Below, one piece after another: positions 9,692 to 18,909 of a stretch of DNA of 49,528 bases. Source of the stretch: Paratrimastix pyriformis (Eukaryota > Preaxostyla > Paratrimastigidae). The notes under the pieces are model-generated. The model saw nothing but the letters and a program-made list of their open reading frames with translations, made no database searches and was not told the origin of the DNA. Position 1 is the first letter of the stretch. Every line of letters starts with the position of its first letter. Location: NCBI GenBank assembly GCA_027972325.1, contig JAPMOS010000214.1, positions 1 through 49,528 on the forward strand, given 5' to 3'. The translations under genes and the position numbers were made by a program.

Positions 9692-9855
9692 TCCTCCGAT
9701 GTTGGACTCTGGTTTGTATTTCATTTCAGCACATCCGACTTAAGACTGACCAACTCCACTTTGTTCAGATGACACCCTCGTCAAAGGAATTATTCTGGCT
9801 ATTGACCTTCTTACTGGTGAATTTGATGCTCCTGTGAAAGATGATGGTTGAGGAA
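9692..9855 (+). other. Short spacer with a coding-like stretch
   Basis: 164 bases between DIRS-A and the viral terminal repeat. 9768-9851 reads as 27 codons (DDTLVKGIILAIDLL...) and a TGA, after a pyrimidine-rich TTGTTCAG that looks like a 3' splice site. It may be the last exon of an interrupted gene. Not recognised. Confidence 0.3.
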
Positions 9856-10083
9856 AGTAGTTATAAAAGGCGGGTTCTGGAACATTCGATTTTCACACAC
9901 AATTTTTCACGCTTGCGTTGATATTTGAGGCAAAAATCGAATTCTTCAGAGCAAAATCTTTTTTTTCTCATTATTTTTTATCGAAAAGGAGCATTTTATT
10001 TTATCAGCTTTGAATGATTTAAGCATTAATTTTCTCGAGCTACAAACGTTATTTGAGGCAAAAATCGATTTCTTCAGAGCAAA
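9856..10083 (+). repeat. Viral left terminal inverted repeat
   Basis: Inverse counterpart of 45845-46090. It starts agtagttataaaagg, so a TATA-box-like TATAAAAG lies at the tip. Then come cacacacaatttttcacgc and copies of a ~126-base unit containing gaggcaaaaatcgattt and ctcgagctacaaacg. Confidence 0.8.
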
Positions 10084-10139
10084 AAGTGATTTTTCATGCT
10101 CAGATGTGGTACTGTCACAGCACATCGAGTCAATGTGAT

Positions 10140-10184
10140 GAAGGGCATGTGCCCTTCACCCGGGTGATGAGACTACGTCTCATC
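10140..10184. terminator. Hairpin cluster downstream of the capsid gene (copy 2)
   Basis: Same three dyads as at 3146-3190, inverted: GAAGGGC/GCCCTTC, CACCCGGGTG, and GATGAGAC/GTCTCATC. Stems are conserved while loops differ (TCT versus TAC on the GATGAGAC hairpin). It lies ~110 bases past the stop of the minus-strand capsid gene. Confidence 0.5.
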
Positions 10185-10295
10185 GTCTCAAAATTCGATA
10201 TAGTATGTCAAAGGTGAGAAACCTGAAGGTGTGACTTTTTCTTCATTCCTACATGTTTCCTTACATAACTAACGGGTTCTAACGAGTTGAATCAC

Positions 10296-11504
10296 TTAGT
10301 TTTTGTGTTCTACAGTCAAAGTGCCTTGTTTTGTGTTATATCGATACCATGCCCGTCCGTAAGCTAATACATTCAAAGTACAGTTGTGAGGCAATCCTGC
10401 TGTGAAAGTCACGACTAATTTAGGGTTAGAATACTCTTTTAGCACAATGGTACCATACACATTACCATATGATTCAATATCGTCATCTTTGCTTGGTAGT
10501 CCTGAAAAGCGTAGAGTGTAGATGTTCTTGTCAAATGCCTTCCGGAAATACATCATCTGTTGAAATTCTTGCGATTTAGCACTAATGGCTGTATCTGGAT
10601 AGTTCTTATTGTCGACAGAAAGGTGATATTCCGAGATATAGGCTGTTCCGGTGAATGGTGCTCCTGTCGTGTCATCAGACAGATACATCGACAAATACTC
10701 AACTTCATCAAATGGTAGGTCACATGTTATCGATGTGGCACCTTGCGTTATGAGATATCTGGTGGAATCAACGAATTCATTCTGTACTGTAACCATTCCT
10801 GCTTCATCCATACTGCTTCGTAGAATTGCCTTCTTCTCATCTTCATGCATTGTCATGTAGTTAGCTCCGAGTTCAACATCGAGTAAAGTGTTGGTTAATG
10901 TAGCTCCAACTGTGGAAGATGATGCTATTTCTGATATAGGGGCTATTTCTACTTCAAAATAGGGATTTGCTTGTAAGATGTCGAGCCGTAGAGGGTTAAA
11001 GTCAATGAATGGATTTGGTATGTAAATCAGTCCTTCCTGTTGTTGCGATGGATCAATGTCTGTGCCGGTTGCTCCAATACGTGCGTTCTGCATCATCAGT
11101 GATTTGCGTTCCTGTATGGCACGTTGGTAATATTGATATATACCTGCACTGTCCAACTTGTATATTTCACGTCCTTGGTGCTTAAACTTAAGGGATTTGA
11201 TCAGTTTCATCATGTATCCACCAACGTAAGTCACCGTGCCGGCTGATGCTGTAGTAGCTCCGAGTCTGATGTGTAGGTGTATGTCATTACCTGAGAGTAG
11301 CCCGCTGTATTTATTAATGTCAAACTGTGCGACACTTCCAAATGATATTTGCCGCTTAGGTTTGATTACTACCGGGTCCGTTACAATCTTAGGCTTGCGT
11401 ATCTTAGTGGTTTTGTCATCTGTAAACTCATTGATTTTGATTGCATTCCTTTCGAGGTCTGAGTTCTGTGTGGTGTGCGACTTTAGAATAATTGCCGTTG
11501 CCAT
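10296..11504 (-). CDS. Double jelly-roll major capsid protein (copy 2)
   Basis: 402 codons, nearly identical in protein and DNA to the copy at 1776-2984, in the opposite orientation. It starts just inside the viral terminal repeat and hairpins and is transcribed toward the end of the element. The ATPase gene lies upstream in the same direction. The open frame looks whole. Same reading as a divergent DJR capsid protein: beta-rich, PNPFIDF... strand pair, C-terminal VLAYGRAWYRY. Confidence 0.72.
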   Translation of the reverse strand: MATAIILKSHTTQNSDLERNAIKINEFTDDKTTKIRKPKIVTDPVVIKPKRQISFGSVAQFDINKYSGLLSGNDIHLHIRLGATTASAGTVTYVGGYMMKLIKSLKFKHQGREIYKLDSAGIYQYYQRAIQERKSLMMQNARIGATGTDIDPSQQQEGLIYIPNPFIDFNPLRLDILQANPYFEVEIAPISEIASSSTVGATLTNTLLDVELGANYMTMHEDEKKAILRSSMDEAGMVTVQNEFVDSTRYLITQGATSITCDLPFDEVEYLSMYLSDDTTGAPFTGTAYISEYHLSVDNKNYPDTAISAKSQEFQQMMYFRKAFDKNIYTLRFSGLPSKDDDIESYGNVYGTIVLKEYSNPKLVVTFTAGLPHNCTLNVLAYGRAWYRYNTKQGTLTVEHKN

Positions 11505-11702
11505 AGTGTGATAATCAATATCATACTAAGATAAAAAAATACTCAAATTATTAAAATTATGCCTATTTTGTGTTTACTGCCTTCTGGTCCCAATGCTCTT
11601 CCGCCTTTTTCACCTTGGATCTGTAATCTTCTTGAGTTTTGGAGGTATCCCAAAAGGCATTGTAAAGGTTAAGGTAATTGTCATGTAACAAAGGCTTGAT
11701 CA

Positions 11703-13158
11703 GTGTGTGTGTGTGTGTGTCATACATGTTTGCAACATAGAGATGCAAAACTCCCGATTCCGGCCGAAGCCGGGGGGTAACATGACCCCCAGTCCCTCCC
11801 ATGTCCCCCGCAATTCTGCGGGCAACTAGGGCTAGGGGCGGGGGCTATGGTGACAGGGAGAGGTAGAAAAGAACGGGGAGGGGACCAAGGAATAGGGTGG
11901 ATCGAGGAGATAAATCAGGAAAAGACTGAACAACGGGACAAAAGATTGAACCGAAAGGAACACAATTCCCTTACATTGGGACTTCTTGGGCGTTGGGCAT
12001 CCGCGTCCCCATGTACCATCTGGTACTGGTGCGGAACACGAACATCGGGGCGTGTTGTTGGCGGATCCACCATCCAAAGTCCCGCCTCCGCGGCCCGTCC
12101 GGTCCCGCGGGCACTCGAGCCGCCCGCTCCCCTTCAACCCCAGATCCGTGGGGCAGAGCGAGGCTCCCTTCGGCGTGGCAAGAAGCCCTTGCGCTGGGGC
12201 AGGGACAAGCGCAGGGGCAGCATGGGCAGGGGCAGCATGGGCAGGGGCAACATGGGCAGGGGCAACATGGGCAGGGGCAGGGGGCAGGGGCAGGGGCATG
12301 GGCAGGGCCACAGTGGGAGTCGCAGTGGGGGCTGGTGCAGATGCAGTGGGGCTGGTGCAGATGCAGTGGGGCTGCAGATGCAGGGCTGGGGGCGGCACCC
12401 TGGCGAACGGATTCCCGACCGGCGCGGGCTGCTGGTGGGCAACAGCAGGGCGCACAGCAAAGGATTGCTGTCAGCCTTCTCCTCAACCCTGTCCTTCTTC
12501 TTTGCTGGCGAAGGTTCAGGGGATGGCGGACGTGGCCGACTCGTACCACCTCCAAGCTGAAGCGGGGCAGCTGAGGGTCGATGCAATGTGCGGTCACTTT
12601 TCCGGGAGGCTGTTTGACAGTGCTCGGTGACTTTGGACACAGGCCGGATTGCGGCGAAGCAGTGGACGGGTTCACCGAAGCCACAGGTCGGGCGGGAACG
12701 GGGTCGCCATCGATACTCGCGATACAGTAACGGGCTTGCTGGAAGACTCCAAATTGAAAATGGTGGCACCACAAATGAATTGAATCAATTGCGCAAGCTT
12801 TGGCAGCACAGAGATTGATCGCCCCCGCCGACCGTAGAATGCTCAAACTGATGCGCTGAAGCAACTTGGTCGACGGGATGCGCTTCTCAGAGGCCACCAA
12901 ATACCCAAAAGTTTGCCAAACTCAGGGATCATGGTAGAAGTGAAGGAAAGACGGCTCAGCTGGTCCATGCTCCGGAAGATAGCTCGATGATCGTCGAGCT
13001 CGTCAATAAAGCACAGAAATGGATCTTCTTCATCAAGAATAGAAGCATGTTTTTCAATAAAAGCAATGGTTGCGTCGTCCAGATCATCATTCACCGCAGT
13101 GATTTCGCAGGCCATAGCCCTGCGTAAATCGTGTTGAACTGAGAATAGTGCCGGGGGA
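11703..13158 (-). mobile_element. 1.46 kb retroposon-like insertion, unknown family (copy 1)
   Basis: Insertion flanked by CTTGATCA on both sides (11695-11702 and 13159-13166); the uninterrupted site is seen at 1580-1590 and near 38990. Read on the minus strand it begins with a short leader, then a frame starting MACEITAVNDDLDDATIAF at 13115. It passes through Pro/Ala-rich low-complexity coding-like sequence and ends in a (CA)n run. A leader, an ORF1-like frame, a simple-repeat tail and a target duplication fit a short non-LTR retroposon or ORF1-only derivative. No RT or endonuclease is present. A gag-only non-autonomous element is the alternative. The duplicate copy is at 22807-24277. Confidence 0.55.
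12219..12278 (+). repeat. 15-bp minisatellite, G-rich
   Basis: Four tandem 15-base units (agcatgggcaggggc / aacatgggcaggggc), flanked by further GGGGCA runs up to about 12306, inside the 1.46 kb insertion. On the minus strand they encode a Pro/Ala/His-rich repeat. The G runs could form quadruplexes. The other copy (23323-23382) differs in the number of flanking GGGGCA units. Confidence 0.85.
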
Positions 13159-13482
13159 CTTGATCACCAAAATGTTGTGGTCTGCTGTCACTTTCTCGAA
13201 TAGTTCTAAGAAATCTGCCTTCTTCATACACGACATATATTCATGGTATATCATGTCTTTCACTGAGTCATTCTTGGTGTAATGGACAAAACAGTAATTG
13301 GTGTTCTGCCTTGTTCTTGGTGATATACCTGTTGGTATTTGTGTTGTAAGAATGACTGAGATGTTGTATCTTCTGTGATTGCAAAACAGACTGCCTAAAA
13401 TATTACTTTGGTGTAACTTGTTGTTGCCATCTAAGATATCGTCGAATATCAATAAGACTGACTTCTTGCCTTAAAGGTCAAA

Positions 13483-13830
13483 TGTTATGGTCTAATAGCT
13501 GAAGAATGTGTTGATGTATCCTGATTTAGTATATTACAAGGATGGCGCTGTTGAAGGTATTCGACAAGATCGTTTGCCTTTCATGATGCTCAATGAGATG
13601 AAAAACTAAAGGCACATTGTGATTCACTCACTGATGAAAACATGTCATTAAAAGCTCAAATAGAAACACTTAAAACTGCTGTAGCGGAAATCAGACAGAT
13701 GATTTCTGTTACGTTCGAAACTACTCAACCTTCTTCAATTGATAATGGTAAAATGGCATTCTATCTCGCTGATGACTCAACACTGAAGGCTACATGGAAG
13801 ATAAACAATGTACGACAAGCTACCAACTAA
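13483..13830 (+). pseudogene. S74 fibre protein, 3' part only (unit 1)
   Basis: Matches the last ~115 codons of the fibre/S74 protein at 41503-44514: the end of the chaperone domain (DLVYYKD, GIRQDRLPFM) and the following coiled coil (AQIETLKTAVAEIRQMISV). DNA similarity is visibly lower than in the adjacent small gene, at roughly 80-85 percent, and becomes perfect only near the stop. Fossil fragment. Confidence 0.75.
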
Positions 13831-14501
13831 GCAAAAAGAGACTTTGAATTGTCTGCTTTCTTCTTCCCTTCTTTCACTATAAGTAGCTGTTTGCATGAGG
13901 CTGAGATTCCATAATGCTGCTTATCATCAACCCATACTTTAAGTTGGACTATCATTTTAACTGTGCTACCTGGATTGACGGCTTTTCGTAAATCTTCGTT
14001 TGTTTGTATTGTTGTGTCCTGTTTTACCTCACCATCTTCATCTTTTCGGAAGACACTCGGATACAGTGTATCTGCATATCCAACTGCTACTTTATAGTAG
14101 CTCGGAAACTTGTCATTATCACTCGTCTTTGCAAATGATTTGTATTCAAATTCATCTGGTTTGCCTTCTTCAAAAGTACCATTCACAATGCTTTCCACAT
14201 TGTTTTGACAGTACTTCTCGAGCTTGTCTATCATCTTCTTAAAGTCATCGCCTACATTCTCAACTGGTAACCTGATGGTTTTAGTGTTCTCGTAAAAGTT
14301 CACTCCATAAGGTCCTAAGTCGATTTGTGGCGTCTGAACTAAGAGGTTACTACCATTATGTTCAATGTGACACATCTTCATTGTCTTCTCTTGCTTCCTG
14401 GACGATTCAGATAAGGCTTCAATTGACAGCTTCTTAACTGTGAAATCGTTCGGAATGATCACAACTGGCATATCAGACTCAACAGATTGCTTGCTTGACA
14501 T
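13827..14501 (-). CDS. Conserved 224-residue viral protein, possibly ssDNA-binding-like (unit 1)
   Basis: 224 codons, not firmly recognised. The protein is soluble, with alternating hydrophobic strands (e.g. MPVVIIPNDFTVKKLSIEAL, GVNFYENTKTIRLPV, VKMIVQLKVWVDDKQHYGIS) and a charged Lys-rich tail. It has no signal peptide or membrane segment. The beta-rich, one-domain design with a Lys-rich end resembles small nucleic-acid-binding proteins of nucleocytoviruses, but this is a guess. Its end overlaps the S74 gene end tail to tail by a few bases. Three copies (also 24947-25621 and 44511-45185) are almost identical. The frame looks whole. Confidence 0.55.
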   Translation of the reverse strand: MSSKQSVESDMPVVIIPNDFTVKKLSIEALSESSRKQEKTMKMCHIEHNGSNLLVQTPQIDLGPYGVNFYENTKTIRLPVENVGDDFKKMIDKLEKYCQNNVESIVNGTFEEGKPDEFEYKSFAKTSDNDKFPSYYKVAVGYADTLYPSVFRKDEDGEVKQDTTIQTNEDLRKAVNPGSTVKMIVQLKVWVDDKQHYGISASCKQLLIVKEGKKKADNSKSLFA

Positions 14502-14596
14502 TAGTGGTTATTATATACTAACTATAGATAATAATTTTTCCTATCCATCGTAAGACTCAGGATAGCAGCCGACAGCCTCCGTCTTCGGCAGTCTAG

Positions 14597-15166
14597 GTGC
14601 TATATCTCCTTGTTCTTCATGATAAACACCACACAATGCAGAAAAGTCACAAGTCAAACCCAGGTGAAAGCACTTGGAAACATCTCAAAAAGTGTCCTGG
14701 GTGGAGAACCGGTCAGGATGGACATGGGTCGACCGGTGGTCGATAGGGTTGGTTCGACCGAAAAAAACCAATCCTAAAATTAAAATCGTATGGTCACGAC
14801 GGGCAGCGTGTCCAATACGCGTCCATAAATCACAACAAAAATCGGAGAGAGAGGTCAAAGGGAGCCAAGAACATCGGGCGAAAAGAAAAAATTTAACACG
14901 CATCGGAAGGGGTGAGATTCGGGGTTAACGGCCCGAGATTCGGCAAATCTCCGATCTCCGAAAACCGTTAAGGTAATTGCGGGCCAACGGTCCATGATCG
15001 AACCGTGAAGTGACCCCGATTTGGGCTCCGGAAGGGGTCCCAAGAGAGGGTAAAAAAGCACGGATGTCGAAATCACAACAGAGCAAAAGTTGAAAAAATG
15101 AGATCTGAAATTTCCCGCCCAATTCCAGTACTTAAGGGGGCGCCCCGGACCAGCACAGTGCCTTCG
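14597..15166 (+). repeat. DIRS-B left inverted terminal repeat
   Basis: About 570 bases, starting gtgctatatctccttg and ending near ccagcacagtgccttcg. They pair inversely with 20682-21251. The inner part contains nested dyads around ggtcgaccggtggtcgat. The outer ~55 bases (14541-14596) are left-specific. Confidence 0.85.
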
Positions 15167-15232
15167 TTTTTTCGTGGTGAACACCCGTTTTTTCAAGGAC
15201 TACCGACCGAACAACAACGAAACTCTACTCCA

Positions 15233-16830
15233 ATGGCCTCTACTCATCGACTTCAAGACCCTCCGATGCCCAAGATCACCATCAAGGTTCCAACTCCTGG
15301 GACACCCAATCCGACCCCCAACGGCTCTTCGAGTGGCTCTTCGAGTGCCGTTTCGGCGGGAAGGGGCACCCGCGGCCCTGGCTCGACCTTCTTGGACCGG
15401 CTGATGGTTACGGATGCCCGCGTGTCCGGGGCGGCTCCCGGTGGCCCGGCAAGCCCGGCGCAGGCCCTACAGGCGGCTGCGGCTGTCCACAAGGCTGCTT
15501 CCGCTGCGCAGGCCGCGCCCGGCCTGGCCACCGCGACCGCTCCGCTGCCATCCCAGGACCTCGACGACGACGGGGCCGCCCAGAGCGGGCCCGAGGGGAC
15601 CAACCTGCTGCCCCCCGCGCCCCCTGTGCCCACCCCGACCCTCCTGCAGAATCACTCTGCTGTCACTCCCCAGCCCCAGGAAGGCCTCGACGTCTACATC
15701 CGGCGCGTGATGGAGGCCTCGCTGGGGGACTTTCTCGAGCAGCAGCGGGCCTTGCTCGTGGCCGCAGCTGCTGCCTCCGCGGCCTTGCCTTCCACTCAGG
15801 AGGCCGGCCTTGCTGCCCGCGGTGCTGCTGGTGCCCCCCTGGGTGCCGGTGGTGCCGCCGCCGTGCCGGCCGCGGATGAGCCTGCTCCGCTCTCGTTTTT
15901 TCGGCCCGACCAGGCCACTGCAACCAACGTCCCGTCTAACCAACTCCCTGCCGCCGGAAGGGTCCGGCGGCTCGCCCGGGCTGCTCCCGGTCCCTTTCCG
16001 GGGGAGGCCGACCCGCCCAGCGGCGACGATGATGCCGCCGGTGCCGAGGGCGAATTTGCGGACGAGGACGACGCTGCCGCCGCCGGCGACGAGGATGAGC
16101 CCCGGCAGGCAGCCGACCCGCAGCAGCAGCCTGGCGACCGCGAGGCCTCTGACAGGCTCGCACTGGAGCGCGCCCGGGCATTTGTCCGGGGCGTTGCCGT
16201 GCCCAGCGACTTTCCCCAGCTCGGCTCCGTCACGGGCCTCGCCCGCGAGTCCAGGGCTGAATTCCGCTTTCTCCAGCGCCTTCACCGGGAATCGCTCAAC
16301 CTTGAGCGGCTGGCGCGCCTGCCCTGCACCGAGGAGGACTTGCGCGCCGCCCTCTCTTGCTTTGCTCGCTCCATCGCCTCGGCCATCGTGGACCGCAAGC
16401 GGCTCGCCTGGGTGCACACGGCACTTGCCCCCGACGTGGCCCGCATGTACGAGTATGTCCGCACCGCTCCCGAGGTCGCCACCGGCCAGAACCTCCAGCA
16501 GCTCGACTTCGCCATCCGCCTCGCTCAGGGCATGCGCGCCCTGCCCGGCCAGCAGCAGCAGCAACGCGGCGGCCAGGCCGGCGGGCGTCGCATGGGCGGG
16601 GGCCGGGATCGCGGCGGGGAACGACTTCCGCTCGTCGGGTGGCCGCGGCGGCGGCTTCGGCGGGCGCAGCTACGGCGGCGGGTTCGGCCGAGGCGGCGAC
16701 CGGTTCAACGACTTTGCCCAGCGCCAGCAGCGCAGCTTCCCGCAGCGGCGCCGCTTCGACAATGGTGGCGGCAACAACGGCTCCGCCGGCGGGCGCCAGC
16801 AGGCGCAGTCGGGCGGCGCCGGCGAGCAGT
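15233..16830 (+). CDS. DIRS-B Gag with RG-rich tail
   Basis: Gag-like protein starting MASTHRLQDPPMPKITIKVP. Layout: Pro/Ser/Ala-rich N-terminal third; acidic segment (DEDDAAAAGDEDEPRQ) near residue 310; helical domain (LQRLHRESLNLERLARLPC..., MYEYVRTAPEVATGQNL); then an Arg/Gly-rich tail (GGRRMGGGRDRGG, RGGGFGGRSYGGGFG) ending around GAGEQ. The RG tail is the probable RNA-binding part. The second copy (26355-27953) shows the same domains with a clear stop after the tail. No CCHC knuckle is seen. The chosen start is the ATG after the ITR; an earlier in-frame ATG at 15098 lies inside the ITR. Confidence 0.75.
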
Positions 16831-16989
16831 AACGGCGCGCAGAGCCCGCGCGCCGCGGCAGCAACGGGGTCCGCCATCATCTCCACCATCACCGCCGCCC
16901 TCCCCGCTGCCGCCGCCACGGTGCGACCATCCCCCCGCTCTCGGGCCGGCCGCATCTCCACCACCACCACCACCACCACCACCACCACC

Positions 16990-17790
16990 AGCTCGCTTCA
17001 GCACCGGGCGTCCCTCCCTCCCGCCCTTCCGGGCCTTCTGGGAGGAGCATTTCCACTTGCCCCGCCCCGTGCACAACTGGCTCCTGCACGGCTTCCGCAT
17101 CCCGCTCCTCTGCAAGCCGTGCCGCTCCCATTTGCCCAACTACGTGCACCCCGAGCATGCCTCCTTCGTCGACCAGGAGGTGGCTCGCCTCCTCGAGACG
17201 GGCGCAATCCGACCCGTCCAGGCGCCGCCCCACAACATCTCCCCACTGACGTGCGCGCCCAAGAAGAACGGCAAGCTGAGGCTGTGCATCGACATGCGCT
17301 TCGTCAACTCTTTTGTCCAGGCGCCGGCCTTCAAGCTGGAGGACCTGACCACGCTGGCGCCCCTGCTGCGCGACGGGGACTACATCTCGACGGCGGACCT
17401 CTCCGAGGGCTACCATCACCTGCGCATTCACCCCGACGACCAGCAGTTCCTGGGCTTCGCCTGGCGGGGCCGCTACTACGTCTACACGGCCCTGCCCTTC
17501 GGCCTCTCATGCGCCCCCTGGGCCTTCACCAAATTCCTGAGGCCTCTCTGCGAGTACCTCCGGGGCCCCTCGTGCGGCCTGCGGATGCTCTCCTACATCG
17601 ACGACTTCATCGTGGCCAGTCGGCCGACCGAGGCCGATCGCGAGTGGGCGCGCTTCGTGGCCGTGATGGAGCAGGCGGGCATGAACCTCAAGCTGGAGAA
17701 GTGCCATCCGCCCGCCCCGCGGCAGCAGTTCCTGGGGTACGAGGTCGAGACCGCTCCCCAGGTGCGCTACTGCGTGCCCGCCGAGAAGCG
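16990..17790 (+). CDS. DIRS-B reverse transcriptase
   Basis: RT domain: HLPRPVHNWLLHGFRIPLL entry region, KKNGKLRLCIDMRFVN (fingers), STADLSEGYHHLRIHPDD (first catalytic Asp), YTALPFGLSCAPWAFTK, catalytic SYIDDFIVASR, and QQFLGYEVE. It is followed in frame by RNase H. A (CCA)n run at about 16956-16990, read as poly-Thr or poly-Pro depending on frame, separates it from Gag. The domain looks whole. Confidence 0.88.
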
Positions 17791-18049
17791 GCGCACCATC
17801 CGGCACGAGATCGCCCGGCTGCTGCGCTGCTCGCGGCCCCACGTTCGCCGTGTGGCCCACGTGGCGGGCCTCTGCCTGTCCGTCTCGCGGGCCGTTGCCC
17901 CGGCCAAGTTTCTCCTGCGCAACGTCTACCGCGTGGTCGCAGCAGCCCCCAACTGGCACTGCTGCGTGATGCTGGACGAGCCGGCCCGGGGAGACCTCCG
18001 CTGGTGGCTGGAGGGCCTCGAGGGCTGGAACGGGGCCTGTCCGCTCCCG

Positions 18050-18900
18050 ACGCCGGCCGATCTGACCTGCGCCACGGACGCCTCGGACATCGGCTGGGGG
18101 GCCTGCTGGCTGGAGCGCAACGAGACGGCCCAGGGCCCCTGGACGGGCGTCATGCGCGAGGCGCCCATCAACCAGCGCGAGAGCATGGCCGTGCTCAACG
18201 CCCTGCGCATCTGGGCCGCGACGCCGACACTGGCGGGGCCGCACGGTGCTCTTCCAGGTCGACAACGCGACGACGGTGGCCCACCTCAACGGGTTTGGCC
18301 GCCTCAACCCGGCCCTGGACGGGATCGCCCGGGCCATCCACGCCCTTGCAGCGCGCCACGGGATCACCCTGCAGGCCGAGCACGTGGCGGGCGTGACGAA
18401 TACCACGGCGGACCAGCTCTCGCGGGACTTCGACCGCAGCGACTGGATGCTCCACCCGGCGCTGTTCCGCTCGCTGGACCGGCTCTGGGGCCCGCACTCG
18501 ATCGACCGCATGGCCACCTTCGCGACGCGCCAGGTGCCCCGCTACGAGAGCCGCCACCGCGATGTGCAGTCCCTGCGCGCCGACACTTTTTCGGCCCGGT
18601 GGGAGCCCGGCGAGAACAGCTGGGTCAACCCGCCCTTTTCACAGATCCACCGCGTCCTGCGCCACCTGCAGCACTCTGGGCCCGGCGTGGAGTGCACCCT
18701 GCTGGCCCCGGTCTGGCCGAGCCAGCCCTGGTGGCCCCTGCTGCTGGCCCTGACGGTGGACTGGCCCGTGCTCCTGCCGCAGGACCCGCGGGCCTTCCGC
18801 CCGGCTGCTTCCGGCCACTCGGAGCCGACGAAGAACCTCAGCTGGCGCGTCTGCGCCTTCAGGATTTCTGGGCGGCCGGAGCGGCCCATTGGAGCGCCCA
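18050..18900 (+). CDS. DIRS-B RNase H and connection domain
   Basis: RNase H motifs: LTCATDASDIGWGACW, NQRESMAVLNALRIW, VLFQVDNATTVAHLN, and a late VTNTTADQLSRDFDRSDW. The connection domain follows with SIDRMATFATRQVPRY and WVNPPFSQIHRVL (NPPF motif), then PVWPSQPWWPLL. The order is typical of DIRS/PAT-type elements. Read on two frames; fossil. Confidence 0.82.
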
Positions 18901-18909
18901 AGGTCGCCA

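Larger units (their letters stand above)
11563..13452 (-). pseudogene. Packaging ATPase pieces split by a 1.46 kb insertion (unit 1)
   Basis: Viral A32-type ATPase remnant. The Walker B/sensor portion (IFDDILDGNNKL..., SVILTTQ) is at 13167-13452 and the C-terminal tail (KPLLHDNYLNLYNAF... to the stop) at 11563-11694. Between them lies an unrelated insertion flanked by an 8-bp duplication. Only the 3' part of the gene is present. Fossil, broken. Confidence 0.75.

Noticed and set aside
11831-12630. Plus-strand Gly/Gln-rich proteins (e.g. 214 to 237 codons)
   Set aside because: Frames come from the GGGGCA repeats and change between the two near-identical copies, so they are not conserved coding sequence.
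16889-17431. Poly-Trp run in a minus-strand frame
   Set aside because: Simply the (CCA)n tract read backward; not a protein feature.
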